The notes below the pieces were generated by a model that searched no databases, was not told the origin of the DNA, and saw only the letters and a list, made by a program, of their open reading frames with translations. From NCBI GenBank assembly GCA_025354075.1, contig JANXNO010000065.1, forward strand, positions 1 through 5,129: a stretch of 5,129 bases of DNA. The letters are read 5' to 3'. Source of the DNA: Burkholderiales bacterium (GTDB taxonomy: Bacteria; Pseudomonadota; Gammaproteobacteria; Burkholderiales; Casimicrobiaceae). The first letter of the stretch is position 1, and the number at the start of each line of letters is the position of its first letter. The position numbers and the translations under genes are program-made. Shown here piece after piece: positions 1-5,129 of this stretch.

Positions 1-477
1 GTGAAAACCGACACGGTGGACATCGCGCAGCACCCTGACTTGTTGATCGGCGTGGTACCGGTCATCAACCTCGAATGGATTCAAAAACTGTGGCGCGACA
101 AATCAAAACGCGGCTACTCAACGGAGGCTGTGACCGACACGATCTTGCGCCGCATGCCGGACTATGTGAACTACATCTGTCCGCAGTTTTCTCATACGCA
201 CGTGAACTTCCAGCGCGTACCCTGCGTTGACACCTCGAACCCCTTTATCGCGCGTGAAATTCCCGCGCCGGATGAGAGTTTTGTGGTGATCCGGTTCGCC
301 AATCCGAAGGGCATCTACTTCCAGTATTTGCTCAATATGGTGCATGATTCGTTCATGTCTCGCGCCAATACGATTGTTGTACCTGGCGGAAAAATGGAGC
401 TGGCAATGCAGCTCATCTTTACGCCATTTGTATGGCGCATGATGGAACGGCGCAAGCGGGCTTTGTCGGCCATATAA
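1..477 (+). CDS. prkB: Phosphoribulokinase, C-terminal part (5' end outside window)
   Basis: Phosphoribulokinase phosphorylates ribulose 5-phosphate with ATP to give ribulose 1,5-bisphosphate, the Rubisco substrate, in the cytoplasm. The visible 158 residues match the second half of the bacterial (about 290 aa, octameric, class I) enzyme: DLLIGVVPVINLEWIQK, then RGYSTEAV, TDTILRRMPDYV, CPQFS, NFQRVP, DTSNPFIAR and MSRANTIVVPGGK. Residues K29, R32, D33, R37 and R51 of this fragment line up, as I recall the numbering, with K165, R168, D169, R173 and R187 of the Rhodobacter sphaeroides enzyme, an offset of 136. About 135 N-terminal residues, including the P-loop, therefore lie upstream of the window. 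The GTG at base 1 is most likely an internal valine codon, not the start. The gene ends in TAA, followed 9 bases later by a REP hairpin and then, in the same direction, by the Calvin-cycle aldolase, which suggests a cbb operon. The family assignment is secure. Confidence 0.95.
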   Translation: MKTDTVDIAQHPDLLIGVVPVINLEWIQKLWRDKSKRGYSTEAVTDTILRRMPDYVNYICPQFSHTHVNFQRVPCVDTSNPFIAREIPAPDESFVVIRFANPKGIYFQYLLNMVHDSFMSRANTIVVPGGKMELAMQLIFTPFVWRMMERRKRALSAI

Positions 478-486
478 AAAAGGCCT

Positions 487-546
487 GTAGGAGTGGCTTG
501 CCGCGACCCGCAGCGCACATCAAAGGTCGCGGCAAGCCGCTACTAC
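487..546. repeat. REP doublet in inverted orientation (REPIN-like hairpin)
   Basis: Two 22-base arms, 487-508 and 525-546, are near-perfect inverted repeats (20 of 22 positions, one mismatch being a G-U wobble) around a 16-base loop. Each arm, read inward, begins with GTAG and contains GCGGCTTGCCGC or its one-base variant GTGGCTTGCCGC, so each can also fold alone as a small hairpin with a TT loop. A GTAG head followed by a GC-rich palindrome is the known design of REP sequences mobilised by RAYT (TnpA-REP) transposases, and an inverted pair is a REPIN. It fills most of the gap between the phosphoribulokinase and aldolase genes. In mRNA it could act as a processing or stability hairpin. It lacks a following U-run, so it is not a typical intrinsic terminator. 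No RAYT gene is visible here. Confidence 0.85.
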
Positions 547-568
547 AAGAACCAAAACAGGAAACAAC

Positions 569-1615
569 ATGGCCCTAGTCTCACTCCGCCAACTCCTTGA
601 TCACGCAGCCGAACACAAGTACGGCGTGCCCGCGTTCAACGTCAACAATCTGGAGCAAATCCTGGCCATCATGCAGGCTGCGGACGCGGTCGACAGCCCG
701 GTGATTTTGCAAGCGTCCGCTGGCGCGCGCAAGTACGCAGGCGAAGCGTTTCTGCGCAAGATGGTGGAAGCCGCGGTCGAGTCGTATCCGCACATACCAA
801 TCTGTATGCATCAAGATCATGGCGGCAGTCCAGCCGTGTGTCAGGCGTCGATCCGCTCGGGCTTTTCAAGCGTGATGATGGACGGCTCGTTGATGGAGGA
901 CATGAAGACGCCAGCGTCGTACGAATACAACGTCGCTGTCACCAAACGCGTGGTCGAAATGGCGCATGCGGTGGGCGTTTCTGTGGAGGGCGAACTGGGC
1001 TGTCTTGGCTCGCTGGAGTCCGGTCAGGCGGGCGAAGAGGACGGCTCGGGCGCGGAGGGCACGCTTTCACATGATCAACTGCTGACCGATCCTGATCAGG
1101 CGGTCGATTTCGTCGATCAGACTGGCGTTGACGCATTGGCGATTGCCATCGGTACCAGCCACGGTGCCTACAAATTCAGCCGCAAACCGACCGGCGACAT
1201 TCTCGCCATCGGCTTGATTAAAGAGATTCATTCGCGCATTCCCAACACCCATCTGGTGATGCACGGCTCAAGCAGCGTGCCGCAGGAATGGCTCGAAATC
1301 ATTCGTCACTACGGCGGTGAAATCAAGGAGACATACGGCGTGCCGCTGGAGGAAATTCAGGAAGGCATCAAGCACGGCGTGAGAAAGGTCAATATCGATA
1401 CCGACATTCGGTTGGCGATGACCGGAGCCATGCGCCGCGCCATGGTCAAGCACCCGACCGAATTCGATCCACGCAAATTTTTCAAGGACGCACTTATCGC
1501 CGCGAAGGACATTTGTCAGCAACGATTTGAGGCGTTCGGCAGCGCCGGAAAGGCGTCGGCGATCAAAGCGATTCCGCTGGAGAAATTGGCGCAGAAGTAT
1601 GCGGCGGCGGTATAG
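569..1615 (+). CDS. cbbA: Fructose-bisphosphate aldolase class II, Calvin-cycle subtype
   Basis: This zinc-dependent aldolase condenses dihydroxyacetone phosphate with glyceraldehyde 3-phosphate to fructose 1,6-bisphosphate; in the Calvin cycle such enzymes usually also make sedoheptulose 1,7-bisphosphate. The 348 aa length is normal for the Calvin-type subgroup. Visible motifs are [10 protein letters not shown] near residue 21, HQDHGGS at 81-87 (D83 the likely acid/base, H84 a zinc ligand), SVMMDGS at 101-107, EGELG at 140-144, IGTSHGAYK at 194-202 (H198 zinc ligand), MHGSSSVP at 231-238 (H232 zinc ligand) and VNIDTDIR at 274-281, the substrate phosphate/DHAP-binding region. The ATG is supported by AGGA at 559-562, six bases upstream, and by the family-typical [15 protein letters not shown] start. 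It lies 91 bases after the phosphoribulokinase gene on the same strand, with a REP hairpin between them. T8 directly follows the stop, but no GC-rich stem precedes it. The symbol could equally be fba. Confidence 0.96.
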   Translation: MALVSLRQLLDHAAEHKYGVPAFNVNNLEQILAIMQAADAVDSPVILQASAGARKYAGEAFLRKMVEAAVESYPHIPICMHQDHGGSPAVCQASIRSGFSSVMMDGSLMEDMKTPASYEYNVAVTKRVVEMAHAVGVSVEGELGCLGSLESGQAGEEDGSGAEGTLSHDQLLTDPDQAVDFVDQTGVDALAIAIGTSHGAYKFSRKPTGDILAIGLIKEIHSRIPNTHLVMHGSSSVPQEWLEIIRHYGGEIKETYGVPLEEIQEGIKHGVRKVNIDTDIRLAMTGAMRRAMVKHPTEFDPRKFFKDALIAAKDICQQRFEAFGSAGKASAIKAIPLEKLAQKYAAAV

Positions 1616-1901
1616 TTTTTTTTGCGGAAAACCATCGACGCTACATATTGCACATTCGAAAAGATAATTAACAGCTTTTGACTGGATGACCAATCGTATA
1701 AGGGTGTAGCCTACTATTAACCAGCTTATCGACTTATTCAGTTGTAGGCTTATAGGCCCAGTATCAACGGGGGCTAGGGCGTAAAGATGTAGCTCAGCTT
1801 AGTGTCCAATTTGGCCCACCCTGCAGATTGACGCCAATCAGTGTTCGCTTTGCCACGACTGCCTACAAATACGGCGAAATATTTTTCATCGCGCGCGCAA
1901 C
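1616..1901. other. Convergent intergenic region without recognisable gene
   Basis: This region separates the 3' ends of the aldolase gene (+) and the DJ-1-like gene (-). It is visibly more AT-rich than its neighbours and stop-rich. It begins with T8 (1616-1623). It holds a 7-bp inverted repeat, AGCCTAC at 1708-1714 with GTAGGCT at 1744-1750 (29-base loop), too weak to call a terminator. The words GTAGCCTAC, TTGTAGGCT and ATGTAGCTCAGC share a GTAG core. The last resembles a tRNA D-arm, but no acceptor stem or T-arm accompanies it. The end next to the minus-strand gene contains GCGCGCGC and a short AT-rich palindrome (around 1873-1892). Transcription from both sides must end here, but I cannot point to a clear terminator. 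Confidence 0.5.
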
Positions 1902-2459
1902 TTAATCTTCCTTCTCACCGACCGGAGCCACGTAGTGCAGCGCGTTGGCCGCAGCTTCCGGACCTTCAAGACGCGCGATGATCCACGCGGCGAGGTACGG
2001 TGAGGCGAAGCAGCCACCCGCAGTCGCAACGTTGCCTTTGGCGTAGAACGGCTGATCGAGAATCTGTACGCCCGCCTCCTGCGCCCACGGTTTCGTGGTC
2101 AGGTCGGTGCATGCGGGCACAGAGCCCAGCAGCCCAAGTTTGGCGAGCAACAGCGTGCCGGAACATTGCGCTCCGAGCAACTGACGCGTCGGATCGAAGT
2201 TGAGCTGCGTCATCAACGCTGCGTCGTTGGCGATCTCGCGAGTTTTGATGCCACTGCCAATAATCACGGCGTCCGCCGAATGCGCCTCGGCGAGCGTTGA
2301 CTGCGCATGTACGGTTACACCGTTCATCGAGATGACCGTCGGCGTCGGACAACAAAGCGTCACCCGCCAGCCGGGCCGCTTGACGCGATTGAGCACCCCG
2401 AGCGCGATCAAAGAATCGAGTTCATTGAACCCGTCGAAAGTAAGTATGGCGATATGCAT
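1902..2459 (-). CDS. DJ-1/PfpI (class I glutamine amidotransferase-like) family protein
   Basis: A 185 aa cytoplasmic protein with the DJ-1/PfpI fold from end to end. It has the opening strand MHIAILTFDGFNELD with the family glutamate at E13, then SADAVIIGSG at 61-70, and the nucleophile elbow GAQCSGTLLLAKLGLL at 96-111 with Cys99 as the reactive cysteine. A second conserved block, GNVATAGGCFASPYLAAWI, lies at 142-160. The elbow and the GN-V-TAGG block resemble the ThiJ/isonitrile-hydratase-like branch rather than the PfpI proteases. Family members include isonitrile hydratases, glyoxalase/deglycase-like enzymes, chaperones and sensors, so the substrate cannot be named. Length is typical of a single-domain member. 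The ATG start puts the first beta strand at residue 2, as is usual, but the upstream sequence has only a poor Shine-Dalgarno match. It follows the ceramidase-like gene on the same strand after 126 bases, so co-transcription is possible but not shown. Confidence 0.88.
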   Translation of the reverse strand: MHIAILTFDGFNELDSLIALGVLNRVKRPGWRVTLCCPTPTVISMNGVTVHAQSTLAEAHSADAVIIGSGIKTREIANDAALMTQLNFDPTRQLLGAQCSGTLLLAKLGLLGSVPACTDLTTKPWAQEAGVQILDQPFYAKGNVATAGGCFASPYLAAWIIARLEGPEAAANALHYVAPVGEKED

Positions 2460-2513
2460 GTGTTAATTCTGCGCGACGACCCGCCTGTTTTCTAGAGTCG
2501 ATGCAAACATGGC

Positions 2514-2566
2514 ATTGCGGCGATTTTGCGCGGCAGAACCCGGATTCCGAAAGTGGACGCCGCAAT
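2514..2566. repeat. Perfect 9-bp inverted repeat between the two minus-strand genes
   Basis: ATTGCGGCG at 2514-2522 is exactly complementary to CGCCGCAAT at 2558-2566. The 35-base interior contains a smaller palindrome CGGATTCCG (2541-2549). Together they could fold into a branched stem in the RNA leaving the ceramidase-like gene and leading into the DJ-1-like gene. It could be a weak terminator, a processing site or a decayed REP-like element. There is no U-run after it in the minus direction. Confidence 0.45.
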
Positions 2567-2585
2567 CAAAACACGCTCAAGGTCA

Positions 2586-3401
2586 TCAAACGCATTGGTG
2601 CGTAGCGCGCAGCGTGTTCGTGTTGATTGATTCAGCAGTTCCAGTGGCACTTGTTGTAAATCTGCCTAAACGCGCAACCAACACCCAGGCTGCGGCAGAC
2701 GCCAACAGGTGCTTGATGGTGTGTCCTGTGATCACACCGAGTGACAAATGAATTTCGTGGTCATGCACCTCAGCGACTTTCGCGAACACATACAGCAGCA
2801 ACGCGAAACCAAACCACAAGCGATCCGCGCGGTTAGCGCCATAAACAGCCTGCCACAAAGGGATCAGCACCAGCGGCGCAATTTGCAGCATCAGGTAGAG
2901 ACGCAAATCACCAGTGCCGCTTTGCTGACCCACGTACCACCACGCCACACTGGCTACCGCAAACGCAGCCAGTCCAATGACTTCGAATTTGACGTTGACG
3001 CCCAGGATGAGTTGCGCACGAACACCCGCGAGCAGCCCGGCGCAGGCCAGCGCGATGGGCAGCCGATCCCAGACTAAACGCCAATCATCCGGTGCCAGGT
3101 GATAGTAAGTCGAGCCAACACACGTGAGCAGCAAAGCCACCAGGAACACGCTGTAGCCAACCCAACCCGCCTGAGTGGCGGCATGATTCCGTTGCAGCCA
3201 CAAACGTGATGCGCCCCATAGCGCGACTACCGCAAAGCCTAGATTCGACAACACGTCGGCCGCGTGCGGAATACCAGCCCAAAGCGAGCGATCTGCAAAT
3301 TCATGACAGTGCTCAAGCTGCGGAATGGGGCCATGCAAGAGCATGATTGCGACACCCAGCACGATTGCAATGGTCGAGCTGTAGTGCAGGTAACGTTTCA
3401 T
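2586..3401 (-). CDS. Ceramidase-family (CREST-type) integral membrane hydrolase
   Basis: A 271 aa polytopic membrane protein with about seven hydrophobic segments, roughly at residues 9-24, 48-68, 81-96, 114-134, 140-157, 168-187 and 195-210, plus a last one at 223-244. It carries the metal-site signature of alkaline ceramidases and the wider CREST superfamily: SxxxH as GSTYYHLAPD (S97, H101), an aspartate in VWDRLP (D112), and HxxxH as GHTIKH (H227, H231). The block IPHAADVLSNLGF at 44-56 is typical of bacterial members. Eukaryotic relatives hydrolyse the amide bond of (phyto)ceramide using zinc in the inner half of the membrane; the bacterial substrate is usually unknown, and nothing here shows this organism makes ceramides. 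All five expected metal/catalytic residues are present, so it is probably active. The polar C-terminal tail (about 247-271) looks dispensable. The ATG start places a short basic KR before the first membrane segment; GAG about nine bases upstream is a weak ribosome site. Confidence 0.8.
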   Translation of the reverse strand: MKRYLHYSSTIAIVLGVAIMLLHGPIPQLEHCHEFADRSLWAGIPHAADVLSNLGFAVVALWGASRLWLQRNHAATQAGWVGYSVFLVALLLTCVGSTYYHLAPDDWRLVWDRLPIALACAGLLAGVRAQLILGVNVKFEVIGLAAFAVASVAWWYVGQQSGTGDLRLYLMLQIAPLVLIPLWQAVYGANRADRLWFGFALLLYVFAKVAEVHDHEIHLSLGVITGHTIKHLLASAAAWVLVARLGRFTTSATGTAESINTNTLRATHQCV

Positions 3402-3609
3402 TGTGAGCGTCTCGCGGATTCGTTGTCGATAGCGAGATCATGTCGATCAGTTCGCTCGATTGCTACTGGGTGCTCGCCGGGCTCAGCTTGTGCGAACGCG
3501 AGTATTGAAAATTGATGCTTTGTGTTGCGCAAGGCTTGGACTGCTCATTCAAAATCATGATGTCCGAAAACGGCTAATGCATCGCCGGCCACGCAGATAA
3601 ACTGCGTCC
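3402..3609. promoter_or_regulatory. Divergent intergenic region, probable promoters for both flanking genes
   Basis: The membrane-hydrolase gene (-) and the Ada/AlkA fusion gene (+) start back to back, so both promoters should lie in these 208 bases. Visible structure: AGCGAGATC (3431-3439) faces GATC (3445-3448) and TCGCT (3452-3456), an interrupted inverted repeat that could be an operator. TTGCGCAA (3525-3532) is an 8-bp palindrome. TTGAAA at 3505-3510 and TTGCGC at 3526-3531 are possible -35 words, the second 18 bases before CAAAAT (3550-3555), but neither pair is convincing. An in-frame TAA at 3598-3600 closes the reading frame just before the fusion gene, fixing its start at or after 3610. 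No gene longer than a few codons is visible. Confidence 0.4.
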
Positions 3610-5129
3610 ATGCATCTGGACACGACCGCCTGCTACCAAGCCATGAAAGCGCACGACGCGCGCTTTGATGGGCGCTTTTTTGTGGGCGTTTCGTCCACGC
3701 ATATTTATTGCCGCCCGATTTGTCGGGTGCGGTTGCCGCAGCAGAAAAATTGTACGTTTCATCCTAGCGCTGCGGCGGCAGAGGCGGCTGGTTTTCGTCC
3801 GTGTTTACGTTGTCGGCCCGAGCTTGCGCCGGGGTGTGCGGCGACGGAGGCGAGTGCGAAGCTGGCGCGAAGTGCGGCGCGCATGATTGAAGATGGCGTT
3901 GCTAACGATGTTGATCTGCCGCTTATTGCAAAAAAAATTGGCGTGACGGATCGTCACCTACGACGCATTTTCTCCGGAGAATTTGGCGTGTCGCCGGTGC
4001 AGTACGCGCAGACGCATCGCTTGTTGCTGGCGAAGCGTTTGTTGACGGACACATCGCTGCCTGTCGCTGAGGTTGCGTTCGCAAGCGGCTTCTCCAGTGT
4101 GCGGCGCATGAATACGTTATTTGCCGAGCGCTATGGCTTCAGCCCGACACGGTTGCGTAAAGACGGCAAAGAGAACGACGCGCCCGACCAGACCGATGCG
4201 TTGACCTTTGTGTTGCCGTATCGCCCGCCGTATGACTGGACGCGGTTGCTGGCGTTCTTTGAGATGCGGGCGGTTCCGGGCGTGGAGTCGGTAGCTGATG
4301 GCGCTTATCGACGGGTGATTCGCCTGGATGGCGATACTGCCAAGGCCCAAGCGGGTTGGCTTGAGGTGAGTCACTTGTCTAAACGTAACGCATTGCAACT
4401 ACGCTTTTCGTCGAAGCTAGCGAGTTCAACGCAAGCGGTGTTGTCGCGAACGAAGCAGGTCTTTGACGTTGCGGCTGATCCCCAGGAAATTGCGGCAGCA
4501 CTTGGCGAGCTGGCGACGGGTGCGCACGGCCTGCGCTTGCCAGGTGCGTTTGATGGATTCGAATTGGCGATGCGCGCGATTCTCGGCCAGCAGGTGACGG
4601 TGAAGGCGGCGCGCACCCTGGCGACGCGCTTTGTCGACGCGTTCGGTGAGCCGGTGGTTACGCCGTTTGATGAACTTACGCGAGCGTTCCCGCTGCCTTC
4701 ACGCGTGGCGCAATTGACGCGTGATGATATCGGGCGACTGGGCATCGTGGGTGCGCGGGCTGAGGCGATGATTGCGATTGCAAGATTGGTTTGCAGCACC
4801 GTTGAAACGTCGACCGAATTGACCCTCCCTGCGACCACCCTCACCCCAACCCTCGCCCGCCTGCGGGAGAGGGGGCAGAACAGCGAGCGAAATGTGCTGG
4901 CACCGAATGCCGACCCTGCGCAAACTATCGCAGCACTCGTCGCCATCAGAGGCATTGGCCCGTGGACCGCGCATTACATCGCAATGCGCGCACTCGGCCA
5001 TCCGGATGCGTTTCCGGCCGGCGACCTGGTGTTGCAACAAGTACTTGGCGGCGACACCCGCCTGAGCGAACGCGCAACTGATGCGCGCTCGCAAACATGG
5101 CGTCCGTGGCGCGCGTATGCAGTGCTGCA
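3610..5129 (+). CDS. alkA: Ada-type sensor/AraC regulator fused to AlkA 3-methyladenine DNA glycosylase (3' end outside window)
   Basis: An open frame of 506 codons that reaches the window edge without a stop. Residues 1-72 are the Ada zinc domain: C34, C38, C65 and C68 keep the exact spacing of C38, C42, C69 and C72 in E. coli Ada, with C34 the expected methyl-phosphotriester acceptor. Residues about 80-184 form an AraC-type double HTH (LPLIAKKIGVTDRHLRRIF; VAEVAFASGFSSVRRMNTLF; YGFSPTRLR). Residues about 198-285 are the AlkA N-terminal domain (LPYRPPYDW). Residues about 310-506 are the HhH-GPD glycosylase: RAILGQQVT, then the hairpin RGIGPWTAHYIAMRAL at 447-462 and catalytic D472. WRPWRAYAVL at the edge shows only about 15-20 residues are missing. 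The protein should excise alkylated bases and also sense methylation damage to control its own or related genes. The methyltransferase domain of Ada is absent, as in other Ada-AlkA fusions. ATG 3610 is chosen because a stop lies four codons upstream and the start fits the family; no good ribosome site is seen. Residues about 407-435 are an inserted repeat. Confidence 0.92.
   Translation, partial: MHLDTTACYQAMKAHDARFDGRFFVGVSSTHIYCRPICRVRLPQQKNCTFHPSAAAAEAAGFRPCLRCRPELAPGCAATEASAKLARSAARMIEDGVANDVDLPLIAKKIGVTDRHLRRIFSGEFGVSPVQYAQTHRLLLAKRLLTDTSLPVAEVAFASGFSSVRRMNTLFAERYGFSPTRLRKDGKENDAPDQTDALTFVLPYRPPYDWTRLLAFFEMRAVPGVESVADGAYRRVIRLDGDTAKAQAGWLEVSHLSKRNALQLRFSSKLASSTQAVLSRTKQVFDVAADPQEIAAALGELATGAHGLRLPGAFDGFELAMRAILGQQVTVKAARTLATRFVDAFGEPVVTPFDELTRAFPLPSRVAQLTRDDIGRLGIVGARAEAMIAIARLVCSTVETSTELTLPATTLTPTLARLRERGQNSERNVLAPNADPAQTIAALVAIRGIGPWTAHYIAMRALGHPDAFPAGDLVLQQVLGGDTRLSERATDARSQTWRPWRAYAVL
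4828..4914 (+). repeat. Palindromic intergenic-type repeat inserted in frame within the AlkA domain
   Basis: The core is a hairpin, CCCTCGCCCGC (4850-4860), CT loop, GCGGGAGAGGG (4863-4873), with 10 of 11 pairs matched. It is preceded by ACCCTCACCCCAA (4837-4849) and followed by GGCAG and AACAGCGAGCG. This CCCTCACCCC plus CTC-rich stem plus GGGAGAGGG design is a familiar non-coding repeat in proteobacterial genomes. Its translation LTPTLARLRERG, and LPPLPQAGEGWGEG on the other strand, are the usual signatures of such repeats when they are read as protein. CCCTGCG occurs at both borders (4827-4833 and 4914-4920), offset 87 bases, exactly 29 codons. A second imperfect flank copy, ACCGAAT (4813-4819 and 4902-4908), is offset 89. 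The exact limits are inferred; the insert could equally be set at 4834-4920. Confidence 0.75.

Noticed and set aside
1..3. GTG at base 1 as a true start codon
   Set aside because: The reading frame opens in the middle of the phosphoribulokinase fold; about 135 residues with the P-loop are missing, so the GTG is best read as an internal valine at the window edge.
487..546. Intrinsic terminator between phosphoribulokinase and aldolase
   Set aside because: The hairpin is strong, but CTACTACAAGAACC follows on the plus strand with no T-run; the GTAG heads point to a REP pair instead.
1616..1623. Intrinsic terminator after the aldolase gene
   Set aside because: T8 is present, but I find no GC-rich stem immediately before it, so the call would rest on the T-run alone.
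1787..1799. Possible tRNA gene
   Set aside because: Only a D-arm-like word is present; no acceptor stem, anticodon arm or GTTCGA-type T-arm can be placed around it.
2509..2751. Plus-strand open frame of 80 codons opposite the ceramidase-like gene
   Set aside because: Its second half is antisense to the conserved HxxxH end of the membrane enzyme, and it has no ribosome site or recognisable motif.
3646..3653. AAAGCGCA, identical to the E. coli Ada box word
   Set aside because: It falls in codons 13-15 of the Ada domain itself, in a stretch (KAHDARFDGRFF) conserved as protein, and downstream of the start codon; a chance match is more likely than an operator.
4371..5094. Two minus-strand open frames opposite the AlkA domain, one containing LPPLPQAGEGWGEGG
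   Set aside because: They lie opposite a clear glycosylase coding sequence; the GEGWGEG string is the usual spurious translation of the palindromic repeat, not a real protein motif.

Overview
The window looks like chromosomal DNA of an autotrophic or facultatively autotrophic proteobacterium, probably beta- or gammaproteobacterial. This rests on a bacterial-type phosphoribulokinase next to a class II fructose-bisphosphate aldolase of the Calvin-cycle subtype, moderately high GC coding sequence, GTAG-headed REP sequences, and a CCCTCACCCC-type palindromic repeat of a kind common in proteobacteria. The genus cannot be fixed from the sequence alone.

Layout. Positions 1-477 (+) hold the C-terminal half of phosphoribulokinase, cut by the left window edge. 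A 91-base gap carries a REP doublet (REPIN-like hairpin, 487-546). Positions 569-1615 (+) are the complete aldolase gene. Positions 1616-1901 are a convergent, relatively AT-rich gap with no recognisable gene. Positions 1902-2459 (-) encode a DJ-1/PfpI-family protein. Positions 2586-3401 (-) encode a multipass membrane hydrolase of the ceramidase (CREST) type. A 208-base divergent intergenic region follows. A long gene from 3610 (+) then runs off the right edge: an Ada-type methyl-sensing domain plus AraC HTH fused to an AlkA-type 3-methyladenine DNA glycosylase.

How the genes work together. The two left genes belong to the Calvin-Benson-Bassham cycle: phosphoribulokinase makes the Rubisco substrate and the aldolase makes fructose-1,6- and probably sedoheptulose-1,7-bisphosphate. 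The right part is a separate accessory or housekeeping block (DJ-1-like protein, ceramidase-like enzyme, alkylation repair), with no evident pathway link to the cbb genes.

The most notable observation is in the glycosylase gene. A palindromic intergenic-type repeat sits inside the coding sequence, in frame. Removing exactly 87 nt between two CCCTGCG copies restores the spacing of E. coli AlkA (as I recall its sequence) just before the helix-hairpin-helix motif. This looks like a repeat element that became protein sequence without destroying the reading frame. I saw no CRISPR array, complete transposon, rRNA or intact tRNA, and no convincing unknown multi-gene system.
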